The position numbers and the translations under genes are program-made. From NCBI GenBank assembly GCA_018609945.1, contig JAHENO010000292.1, positions 1 to 13,387 of the forward strand: 13,387 bases of DNA, given 5' to 3'. Within the stretch, counting starts at the first letter, position 1, and the number at the start of each line of letters is the position of its first letter. The notes beneath the pieces were generated by a model. That model worked only from the letters and a program-made list of their open reading frames with translations, was not told the origin of the DNA and ran no database searches. The stretch is from Haloarculaceae archaeon (lineage in GTDB: Archaea > Halobacteriota > Halobacteria > Halobacteriales > Haloarculaceae). Below are positions 1 through 5,673 of the stretch, piece by piece.

Positions 1-10
1 AGCAACGGTC

Positions 11-90
11 ATGCTGTCGGCTATAAGCCCGTGAGCAGTTTCGCCCCACCCGGGGCGCGAAATCGCTCACGAAGTTATAGCCGACAGTAT
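11..90. repeat. 80-bp palindromic, MITE-like inverted repeat
   Basis: The outer arms at 11-26 and 75-90 are inverted copies with 15 of 16 bases identical (core CTGTCGGCTATAA). The pairing continues inward: CGTGAGC near 30-36 pairs with GCTCACG at 65-71, and a TTTCG/CGAAA block lies closer to the centre. The whole unit could fold into one long imperfect hairpin with a small central loop around 47-51. No reading frame fits it. The form is that of a miniature transposable element or of a structured transposon end. Its arm resembles the probable insertion-sequence end at 13283-13299 (14 of 17 bases), which favours a transposon origin. Family is not identified. Confidence 0.6.
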
Positions 91-135
91 CAATGTGTTT
101 GACCGCTCGTCACTCGACAAAGTCCCAGCGGAGAG

Positions 136-660
136 TTATCCCCAGTGATCGACCTCGCTGGGGGTTGGTGGACTACGCCCAGCAGGTTCGTCGCCGGATG
201 TCTCGGTCGTGGGGCGTCGATACTGTGTCCGTTCGAACTGGCCTATGTTTTCTGTTCGTTCAGTATCAAGTTTTTCACCAAACCAGAGGACGTACCCGTT
301 ACAGTCCGTCGCGGCAAACTGCCGCCAACCAAACTCCGTCTCGTGTGGGGGTTTGACGATGTCCACCCCAGCCGTGTTAAGATCCGCGTGTCGCTGGGTC
401 GCGTCTTCGACATCGATATACAGTGTGATCGTCCCACCGATGGAGTCTCCTTCTAACACCGGGAGTTTGTCCTCAAGCGACTCACGCTCTTGGAACATGA
501 GCGGAACCCCATCAATCATCACCTGCGCCCAAAAGTAATCCGTCTCGGCCTCCGTCGGGAGCGTCGCCACGACTTCGGCATCAAGGGTCTGGCTGTACCA
601 CTCGACAGTTGCCTGCACATCCTCAACCATCAGATCCGGGGTGATCGAATTCACGGTCAT
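136..660 (-). CDS. VOC-superfamily (glyoxalase/bleomycin-resistance/PhnB-like) protein
   Basis: A 174-residue protein with a vicinal-oxygen-chelate fold pattern. It opens with a beta strand and helix (SITPDLMVEDVQATVEWY, about residues 5-22) and a central strand (FWAQVMIDGVPLMF, 43-56). A second half follows (GGTITLYIDVEDATQRHADL, about 75-94), ending in WRQFAATDCNGYVLWFGE (112-129). VOC proteins are metal-dependent lyases, dioxygenases or antibiotic-binding proteins; nothing here fixes the substrate. I chose the ATG at 660 over the in-frame GTG at 681 because an AT-rich TATA-like run lies about 30-40 bp upstream and the VOC fold begins directly after it. The last ~43 residues (from about 132, rich in Thr, Arg, Pro) extend beyond the usual family end and look like non-homologous read-through. 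The gene sits in a mobile-DNA-worn region. Confidence 0.8.
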   Translation of the reverse strand: MTVNSITPDLMVEDVQATVEWYSQTLDAEVVATLPTEAETDYFWAQVMIDGVPLMFQERESLEDKLPVLEGDSIGGTITLYIDVEDATQRHADLNTAGVDIVKPPHETEFGWRQFAATDCNGYVLWFGEKLDTERTENIGQFERTQYRRPTTETSGDEPAGRSPPTPSEVDHWG

Positions 661-688
661 CCCTGACTCGGTCGAAATCACGGACTCA

Positions 689-700
689 TTAATAATAAAT
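689..700 (-). promoter_or_regulatory. TATA-like box for the VOC gene
   Basis: On the minus strand this reads as an AT run (ATTTATTATTAAT) about 29-40 bp before the ATG at 660, the spacing expected of a haloarchaeal promoter with a short leader. The bases stand out against the GC-rich surroundings. Confidence 0.5.
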
Positions 701-709
701 CATTATATA

Positions 710-994
710 ATGTCCGTCAGTCAGAATCTCCACATCGTCGGCCGCCTCGTCGTTGAGACAGTCCGGTTTACAGGAGAAGGATGCACACTCTCACAGGCAA
801 CAGCATCGTTACTCACCGAACAGATGATCGATACGCCTGTTACCGACATTGTCGGCTGGGATAGCGAGACACTCGAAGACCTTGTCGGGATGGAGTTGAC
901 GCCGTCACGTCTCAAATGCGCAGAACTGGCACTCGTGGCGTTCCGGGCGGCTCTCGAAGAGCACGAGATAAGCGACGATACCTCTGTTGTGTAG
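710..994 (+). pseudogene. 5'-truncated NifU/SufU-type Fe-S scaffold remnant
   Basis: From the ATG at 710 this encodes 94 residues. Most of it matches the C-terminal two thirds of NifU/SufU-type iron-sulfur cluster scaffold proteins: VETVRFTGEGCTLSQATASL carries the second cluster cysteine, and SRLKCAELAL carries the third, followed by the closing helix and an acidic tail. Known family members have about 50 further N-terminal residues including a first cysteine in a CGD-type motif. These are absent here, because the DNA just upstream is the promoter of the divergent VOC gene. The ATG has an AT-rich stretch directly against it, not at promoter spacing. With one of three cluster ligands missing it should not build clusters alone, so I call it a decayed fragment. 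A rearrangement probably joined it to the VOC promoter. Confidence 0.7.
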
Positions 995-1018
995 CACAGC
1001 AAGAGGGGGTGTCCACGC

Positions 1019-1260
1019 TTGCGCAGCCTGAGCAGTCAGTACAATGAATCCGGCGCACAGGGCAGCTGGTTGTGCGGACACCACCGAGAGATCAAGGAAG
1101 ACGTAGAAGAAGCAGCAAAACGGCTCTACGAACAGGGATTGCTCACGAAGGTCGGAGAACGTCCAATTCGGAAAGAATTATTTGGAGAACAAATTGGCAC
1201 CACCTCCGTGTGGGAGCCTACAGAAGGGAGATGCGATCTGTGGACTGGGAGATCTTCTAG
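1019..1260 (+). pseudogene. Unrecognised gene remnant
   Basis: One frame reads like genuine protein from about 1085 to 1230 (REIKEDVEEAAKRLYEQGLL, then KVGERPIRKELFGEQIGTTS and VWEP). It has an amphipathic helix followed by a basic/beta part, a composition that could suit a small DNA-binding domain, but I do not recognise the family. There is no convincing start codon (TTG at 1019 is only the first possible one). After VWEP the frame loses protein character, while another frame ends in EMRSVDWEIF and a stop at 1258-1260, so a frameshift near 1225 is possible. GC content is lower than in the operon to the right. Probably a truncated accessory gene. It overlaps the broken fourth operon frame on the other strand, and only one of the two can be real in the overlap. 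Confidence 0.35.
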
Positions 1261-1359
1261 ATCGCTCGGTTCAAGCTTCTCTAAACCACCGTCATAGGTA
1301 CGGGTGTGTTGGTCGATTACTTCGTCGACAAACCCGCTGTTGAGATCCGACTCGGTCAC
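1126..1359 (-). pseudogene. Fourth frame of the amidohydrolase operon, probably 3'-truncated
   Basis: The frame opens with GTG at 1359, which shares GTGA with the TGA stop of the oxidoreductase gene. This is the same 4-base coupling used between the first two genes of the operon. The first ~38 residues (MTESDLNSGFVDEVIDQHTR, then TYDGGLEKLEPSDLEDLP) have the acidic, helix-like character of haloarchaeal protein. Beyond about 1240 the translation loses that character and lies opposite a plus-strand gene remnant. I infer that an operon gene begins here and was cut by a rearrangement somewhere between about 1215 and 1260. The family is not recognisable from so short a stretch. Confidence 0.4.
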
Positions 1360-2609
1360 TCTCGCCGGGGCCGACGCTCGCTCGACAGTTCGAATCCCCG
1401 CCGTTCCATCTCCTCAACGTAGCGGTCTGGGTCAACCCCGCTCGTTTCGGTGACGAACACGCCCTCCGCGTCGACGTCACCCGCTGCCAGTAACTGGAGT
1501 GTAACCGACAGCGGAACGCCCACGTAGGAGCCGTACTCGCGCATCAGGGTGATGTCGTGGCCGTCGAAGAAGGGAAACGGCTGTGTGAGGTGCAACACCG
1601 CGGTCTCCCGTCGCTCCTCGACCGTACCCGTGACCTCCGCCGAGAGGATAGTCTGTGGCGTCCAGTCGGTCTCCGGCGAGAGTTCCGCCGGCGGTCGCCA
1701 CTCCTCCTCGGTCCCGGCACGCTTGATCTGGCGCTGCATCACCTCGAGCGGGTCGATGTCGACTTCGCGTTCCCCGCTCGCTCCGTCCGCGCTGGCGACG
1801 GACAGCGGCTCGGCCTCGAAGGCGTCCATCGCGTGGAGCGTCCGCTCGTAGCGTTCCCACTCGGGGTGCCAGACGCCGCGGGTAATCACGCGCTCGACGC
1901 CCGTCTCGTCGGCGACCGGGGCCTTCGGGAACGTGACCGGTTCGGGATGGGTGAGGACGTACGTCTCCTGTGTGCCGATCGGCTCGGGGAAGGTGAACGT
2001 CCGCTCGTACCCGAACGCTGGCAGGTCGTCGATCACCTCGCCCCGTTCCCACCGGATGCGTTCGTCGACCCTCGGGTCGTGTTCGTAGGTGACGGTGTCG
2101 GTCAGTCCCGGCGTCGTCTGGGTGAGCAAGCGCCACATCCCCCAGTAGAAGTTGACGTCGGTCACCGAATCGAAGGACCGACAGCCCAGCAGTCCGAGGA
2201 CGATCGTGCTGACGAGGCCGCCGTTGGCGAACCACAGCCGGCAGTCCGCCTCGGCGAACTCCGCCGACCGACCCAGCACTGCGTCGAACTCGAAGGCGTT
2301 GAGGTCGACCGCGTCGATCCCGCCCACCGACACCATCGCGTCGAGGACGTTCTCCTCGAACCGGTACGGGAGGCCGTTGACCGCGTAGTCGGCTCCCGCG
2401 AGGGTGCCGGCGATGTCGTCGGCGTCGGTCGCGTCGACGGCCTCGAACCGGACGCGCTCGTCGTCGACGACGTCGATGAGCTTCCGGGCGTTCCGTTCGT
2501 CTGCGTCCGCGATCACGATCTCGTCTGCGTCGCTCGTCCCGGCCAGGTCGTAGGCACACGAGGACGTCATCGCGCCGGACCCGCCGAGGATCACTATCGT
2601 TCCGTGCAT
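1356..2609 (-). CDS. Saccharopine-dehydrogenase-like NAD(P)-binding oxidoreductase
   Basis: A 417-residue protein of the saccharopine dehydrogenase/reductase superfamily. The N-terminus is a Rossmann fold: TIVILGGSGAM (residues 4-14) gives the dinucleotide-binding glycine pattern, and IVIADADERNA (31-41) ends the second strand with acidic residues that often favour NAD. ADYAVNGLPYRFEENVLDAM (73-92) and GGIDAVDLN are the family-typical middle strands. The remaining ~270 residues form the substrate/dimer domain. Relatives act on imine-linked amino acids or related adducts; no lysine-pathway genes are nearby, so a lysine role is unlikely. The ATG at 2609 is 2 bases after the Rieske gene stop and starts exactly at the Rossmann strand. 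I prefer it to the GTG at 2615, which overlaps that gene. It is the third gene of a coupled operon and probably reduces or oxidises an intermediate made by its partners. Confidence 0.75.
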   Translation of the reverse strand: MHGTIVILGGSGAMTSSCAYDLAGTSDADEIVIADADERNARKLIDVVDDERVRFEAVDATDADDIAGTLAGADYAVNGLPYRFEENVLDAMVSVGGIDAVDLNAFEFDAVLGRSAEFAEADCRLWFANGGLVSTIVLGLLGCRSFDSVTDVNFYWGMWRLLTQTTPGLTDTVTYEHDPRVDERIRWERGEVIDDLPAFGYERTFTFPEPIGTQETYVLTHPEPVTFPKAPVADETGVERVITRGVWHPEWERYERTLHAMDAFEAEPLSVASADGASGEREVDIDPLEVMQRQIKRAGTEEEWRPPAELSPETDWTPQTILSAEVTGTVEERRETAVLHLTQPFPFFDGHDITLMREYGSYVGVPLSVTLQLLAAGDVDAEGVFVTETSGVDPDRYVEEMERRGFELSSERRPRRE

Positions 2610-2611
2610 TG

Positions 2612-3208
2612 TCACAGGTACACGACGACGACGCCCTCCTCGACGTCGACGTCGTAGGTGTCGACCGGCGGCTCCTCGCCCGCGAGGGTCGCGCCGTACC
2701 GGTCAGCTTCGGTGGTGGCTTCGGCGTCGGTGGCCGCTCCGTCTTCGGTTTCCGCTCCGTTGTCCGGGGTATCTACGGTGTCCGCGTCGTCCGCCGTCGT
2801 CCCGGTCGAGAAATCCAGCCGGCCGGCGTTCGCGCTGGCCGGTTCGCTCGTCTCGACCGTCCCGGGATCGTCGCTGTCCTCGACAGACGTCTCGAAGGTC
2901 TTCGCCTTCACCCGGTGGGGGTTGAACACCGATTCGCCGGTCGTGACGTCGAACTCCCAGCCGTGCCAGGGACAGCGCACGATCTCGCCGTCGCGCCCGT
3001 ACTCGAACTCGCCGGGGGCCTCGGCGGTCATCAACCCCGTCAGCGACCCCTCACACAGCGGCGCCCGCTGGTGTGGACAGTCGTTTTTCAGCGCGTAGTA
3101 GTCGCCGTCGACGTTGAACACGCCCACGGACAGCCCGTCGAGGTCCGCGATGGTCCGCTCGCCGGGACCGAGGTCGGCCGCCGGACAGACCTCGAAGCGT
3201 GTCTTCAC
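2612..3208 (-). CDS. Rieske [2Fe-2S] ferredoxin-like protein with acidic insertion
   Basis: A 198-residue small Rieske protein with no catalytic oxygenase domain. The first cluster motif is C44-P-H46 within NDCPHQRAPLCEG; the second is C79-P-W-H82 within VRCPWHGWEFDVTTGE. The separation of the two motifs (32 residues) is about twice the usual 15-17. The closing strands (PPVDTYDVDVEEGVVVVYL, 180-198) are parted from the body (to about 108) by a ~70-residue low-complexity stretch rich in Asp, Glu, Thr and Ala. Such proteins carry single electrons to oxygenases or act as small redox partners. The GTG start at 3208 overlaps the amidohydrolase stop by 4 bases (GTGA), showing translational coupling. 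It lies between a hydrolase and a Rossmann oxidoreductase, so it most likely serves the same pathway; its electron donor and acceptor are not in view. Confidence 0.85.
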   Translation of the reverse strand: MKTRFEVCPAADLGPGERTIADLDGLSVGVFNVDGDYYALKNDCPHQRAPLCEGSLTGLMTAEAPGEFEYGRDGEIVRCPWHGWEFDVTTGESVFNPHRVKAKTFETSVEDSDDPGTVETSEPASANAGRLDFSTGTTADDADTVDTPDNGAETEDGAATDAEATTEADRYGATLAGEEPPVDTYDVDVEEGVVVVYL

Positions 3209-4317
3209 GCCAGATCACCGGGGTCGGCCGGCAGGTCCCACAGGCGCTGGGCATTCTCGTAGCGGACCGCCCGTTCGAGGCCGTCGTCCATCGGCGGCAA
3301 CCCCCACACCGGGGAGTCGCCGTCCCAGTGGGGGTAGTCGCTGGCGAAGATCAGCGTCTCCTCGGCGTGCATCATCTCCATGAGGTGGCTGTGGTGGTCG
3401 GGCCGCTCGGGCTCCTCGACGGGCTGGCTCGCGAACCACACCTGCTCGCGGATGTACTCGCTGGGCGGTTTCTCCAGCCAGGGCACCTGCGAGCGCAACC
3501 CCTTCCAGTTCTTGTCCATCCGCCACATGAAGTGGGGCACCCAGCCGTATCCCCCCTCGATGAACGCCACGCGCAACTCGGGGTACTCGACGAACACGCC
3601 CTCTGTGATCATGCTCGCGAGCTGGCCCATGAAGATCGTGCCCAGCAGCGTGTGCCACTCGATGTAGTTGTTGGGGTGCCCGGCACCCGTCGGCGGGTTC
3701 GAGACGCCGTGCCCCTCCGAGAAGGGGTGGACCGCGACCGCGAGATTCTGCTCCTGGGCAGCCTCGTAGATCGGCCAGTACTGCGGCCGACCGTAGGGCA
3801 CCTCCGAGCCTCCCGGCAGCATGACCTGCCTGACCTGCGGGTGCTCGCCGTACTCACCGATCAGTTCCGCCGCGCGGTCGGGGTCCCGCACGGGAACGAA
3901 GATCGAACCCAGGAACCGCTCGTCGACCGACAGGCACTCCTCGATGAGCCACCGGTTGTACGCCTCGGCGACCGCCCCCGCGTAGTCGCGGTTCGGGACG
4001 GCCCCCAGGTTCAGCCAGGAGTTGCCCGTGAACATCGCGTAGTCGATCCCGTACCGGTCCAGGTGGTCGTCGACGATCTTCTCCAGATCGGACCCGGGTG
4101 TGCCGCCGTCGTCGGTGAACTCGTCGTCCTTGAAGTACCCGCCCGGGTTCCGATAGAGGAGTGTCGGCAGTACCAGCCCGTCGTCGCGGTACCGCTCGGG
4201 CAGGTACTGGACGATCTCCGATTCGTCGGCCCACCGCTGGTGGACGTCTGCGTCGATCAACGTCAACTCGCCGTCCGCCCCCGCCCCCTCGAAACCCGGA
4301 TGTGTTCGTTCGGCCAT
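3205..4317 (-). CDS. Amidohydrolase-2 family metal-dependent hydrolase/decarboxylase
   Basis: A 370-residue TIM-barrel amidohydrolase of the ACMSD-like (amidohydrolase-2) group. Metal-site residues visible are D24 and H26 in LIDADVHQRW, H197 in VAVHPF, and D327 in IFASDYPHWD. Also conserved-looking are IEGGYGWVPHFMWRMDKNW (253-271) and an H222 segment. Family members hydrolyse C-N bonds or remove carboxyl groups from aromatic or enol acids; the exact reaction cannot be read from sequence. It is the first gene of the minus-strand operon and overlaps the Rieske gene by 4 bases. I chose the ATG at 4317 over a TTG at 4326 because a T-rich promoter element lies about 30 bp upstream, consistent with a leaderless mRNA. 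The divergent IclR regulator is the likely controller. Confidence 0.85.
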   Translation of the reverse strand: MAERTHPGFEGAGADGELTLIDADVHQRWADESEIVQYLPERYRDDGLVLPTLLYRNPGGYFKDDEFTDDGGTPGSDLEKIVDDHLDRYGIDYAMFTGNSWLNLGAVPNRDYAGAVAEAYNRWLIEECLSVDERFLGSIFVPVRDPDRAAELIGEYGEHPQVRQVMLPGGSEVPYGRPQYWPIYEAAQEQNLAVAVHPFSEGHGVSNPPTGAGHPNNYIEWHTLLGTIFMGQLASMITEGVFVEYPELRVAFIEGGYGWVPHFMWRMDKNWKGLRSQVPWLEKPPSEYIREQVWFASQPVEEPERPDHHSHLMEMMHAEETLIFASDYPHWDGDSPVWGLPPMDDGLERAVRYENAQRLWDLPADPGDLA

Positions 4318-4341
4318 ACAGGACAAATATCAGTACCCAGT

Positions 4342-4352
4342 ACAAAAATCTT
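4342..4352 (-). promoter_or_regulatory. TATA-like box of the amidohydrolase operon
   Basis: On the minus strand this reads as AGATTTTTGT, centred about 30 bp before the ATG at 4317 in an otherwise GC-rich region. The spacing suits a leaderless haloarchaeal transcript. Inference from position and composition only. Confidence 0.45.
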
Positions 4353-4439
4353 CTTCCGTCGCCATTGTCGAATATCGTCTCATCGACCCTCTGACGCCGT
4401 AATTCTTGTTTTTTCGCATCTTGGACGAGCCATATCATA

Positions 4440-4457
4440 ACAATAGTGATGTATTGT
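4440..4457. promoter_or_regulatory. 18-bp inverted repeat, candidate operator
   Basis: ACAATA and TATTGT are perfect 6-bp arms around a 6-bp centre (GTGATG). It lies in the divergent intergenic region between the amidohydrolase operon and the IclR-type gene, about 125 bp upstream of the amidohydrolase start and directly beside one copy of the direct repeat at 4459-4474. The size and symmetry suit a dimeric regulator. Confidence 0.4.
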
Positions 4458-4458
4458 G

Positions 4459-4474
4459 TTCGACGATCCCGAAC
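4459..4474 (+). promoter_or_regulatory. Direct repeat copy 1, candidate IclR operator
   Basis: TTCGACGATCCCGAAC matches the sequence at 4600-4615 in 14 of 16 bases. Each copy contains a small inverted pair (TTCG/CGAA), so it could bind a dimer. Two near-identical copies in one intergenic region between a regulator and its likely target operon suggest operators. Confidence 0.45.
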
Positions 4475-4516
4475 CCGCTGCCAGGAGTACCCATCCGGCG
4501 GGCACCGTCCGACACT

Positions 4517-4534
4517 GAGGGCCCAGGCGCCCTC
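4517..4534. repeat. 18-bp GC-rich inverted repeat in the divergent spacer
   Basis: GAGGGC and GCCCTC are perfect 6-bp arms around CCAGGC. The stretch 4475-4590 has no credible reading frame; apart from this repeat I see nothing further in it. The repeat may be a regulatory site or a chance GC-rich palindrome. Confidence 0.25.
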
Positions 4535-4599
4535 GGGGATTCGGACCTCGGCTCGGGCGGTTGGAGACCGGTCCCGGGACGCGGTCAGCGCCGAGAGAA

Positions 4600-4615
4600 T
4601 TCGATAATCCCGAAC
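4600..4615 (+). promoter_or_regulatory. Direct repeat copy 2, candidate IclR operator/autoregulatory site
   Basis: TTCGATAATCCCGAAC is the second copy of the 16-base motif. Copy 1 starts 141 bases earlier. This copy includes the most AT-rich part (TTCGATAAT) upstream of the IclR-type gene, about 40 bp before its ATG at 4647, so it may overlap that gene's TATA element and permit autoregulation. Confidence 0.45.
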
Positions 4616-4646
4616 ACACTAGTATCGGGGCCGCGAATGTCGGGTA

Positions 4647-5426
4647 ATGACGGACGAGGCCAACCGGCCGATCAAGGCGTTGCTCACGATGGACGACATC
4701 GTGGGGGCGTTAGACGAGACGGGCGGAGCGGGGGTGACGGAGCTGGCAGAGCGGGTCGACCGGCCGCGAAGCGTCGTCCACGACTACCTGAGCACGCTGG
4801 TACAGCTGGGCTACGTCCGGAAGGAGGCCGGCAAGTACCGGTTGAGCCTCCGGTTTCTGGAGCTGGGCGGTCGGGTCCGCGAGCGGATCCGCCTGTACGA
4901 ACTCGCACGCCCGCAGGTCTGGGAACTGGCCGCCGAATCGAGCAGCGAACTCGTGACGCTGATCGTCGAGGAGGACGGCCTGGGGGTGTGTCTGGACGCC
5001 GTCCGGTCCAGCCAGTCGATCACCTACGACGTGATCCCGGGGATGTACTTCCACTTGCACTGCTCGGGGGCAGGGAAGGCGATGCTCGCCCACTATCCCC
5101 GCGAGCGCGTCGAGGACATCGTCGACCGCCACGGCCTGCCCGCCCGCACCGAGAACACCATCACAGACCGGGAGGCCCTGTTCGCGGAACTCGCGGACAT
5201 CCGCGAGGACGGGGTGAGTTTCGAGCGCGAGGAGTACAAGCGGGGGATGATCACGATGGGCGCGCCCATCACAGACAGCGACGGCGCGGTGCTGGGCGGG
5301 ATCAGCGTCTCCGGGCCGGCACACCGGATGCGCGAACCCGAAATCGAGGCCACGCTGTCCGACCAGTTGCTGTCGGCGATCAATATCGTGGAGCTCAACT
5401 ACAGTGCCGGCCGGGACGCCAGGTGA
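4647..5426 (+). CDS. IclR-family transcriptional regulator
   Basis: A 259-residue protein with the two-domain IclR layout. Residues about 14-68 form the winged helix: MDDIVGALDETGGAGVTELA, recognition helix in RPRSVVHDYLSTL (39-51), and wing in GYVRKEAGKYRLS. Residues about 85-250 form the effector-binding domain, with the family-typical GAGKAMLAHYP near 141-151, REEYKRGMITMGAPITDSDG and VLGGISVSGPAHRM. IclR proteins sense small carboxylates or aromatics and commonly control adjacent catabolic operons, often divergently, as here against the amidohydrolase operon. The ATG at 4647 begins just before the helix-turn-helix. A hairpin follows the stop. Two copies of a 16-base motif in the upstream region are candidate binding sites. 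The inducer is unknown. Confidence 0.9.
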   Translation: MTDEANRPIKALLTMDDIVGALDETGGAGVTELAERVDRPRSVVHDYLSTLVQLGYVRKEAGKYRLSLRFLELGGRVRERIRLYELARPQVWELAAESSSELVTLIVEEDGLGVCLDAVRSSQSITYDVIPGMYFHLHCSGAGKAMLAHYPRERVEDIVDRHGLPARTENTITDREALFAELADIREDGVSFEREEYKRGMITMGAPITDSDGAVLGGISVSGPAHRMREPEIEATLSDQLLSAINIVELNYSAGRDAR

Positions 5427-5437
5427 TATCGAGGGAT

Positions 5438-5454
5438 GCGCTGGAGGGCAGCGC
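5438..5454 (+). terminator. Hairpin 12 bases after the IclR-type gene
   Basis: GCGCTG and CAGCGC are perfect 6-bp arms with a 5-base loop (GAGGG). It could aid transcription termination, but there is no T-run after it, so the role is uncertain. Confidence 0.3.
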
Positions 5455-5524
5455 GAATTGAGGAGAGGTCCCGCGAACTCAACGCACTCAGCGTCTGACA
5501 GGGGTAGCTGGCTGACCGAACCGC

Positions 5525-5645
5525 GCCGACATCTCCGCGAGTGCAGTGAGCGGAGGCCAGCGAGTCCAGCCCGCGCAGGAGCGCAGCGACGAGCAGGACC
5601 CTCTCGCCCGGCAACACTGCACCGAACGAAGTGAGGGAGCGGGCC
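5525..5645. repeat. Degenerate repeat-rich intergenic stretch
   Basis: The spacer between the IclR-type gene and the EamA gene holds related short units such as GAGTGCAGTGAGCGGAG, GAGCGCAGCGACGAG and GAACGAAGTGAGGG. It also has a perfect CTCCGC/GCGGAG inverted pair (5533-5538 and 5550-5555). Strings of this type are common between haloarchaeal genes. No credible coding frame is present. It may fold as RNA at the 3' ends of both convergent transcripts. Confidence 0.45.
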
Positions 5646-5673
5646 GACAGGGCCGCAACCGTCGCGGTCGGGT

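Noticed and set aside
1477..2559. Long minus-strand open frame (360 codons) rich in Arg
   Set aside because: It is an out-of-frame shadow of the saccharopine-dehydrogenase-like gene. The Arg/Gly/Pro-rich translation is typical of wrong frames in GC-rich DNA.
1557..2657. Long plus-strand open frame opposite the oxidoreductase gene
   Set aside because: Antisense shadow with no recognisable motif; the opposite strand encodes a clear Rossmann-fold protein.
3199..4440. 413-codon plus-strand frame opposite the amidohydrolase
   Set aside because: The minus strand has the metal-site motifs and operon coupling; this frame shows only GC-driven openness.
4500..4590. Possible small RNA in the GC-rich part of the divergent intergenic region
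   Set aside because: Only one 18-bp inverted repeat supports it, with no promoter or terminator; recorded as a repeat only.
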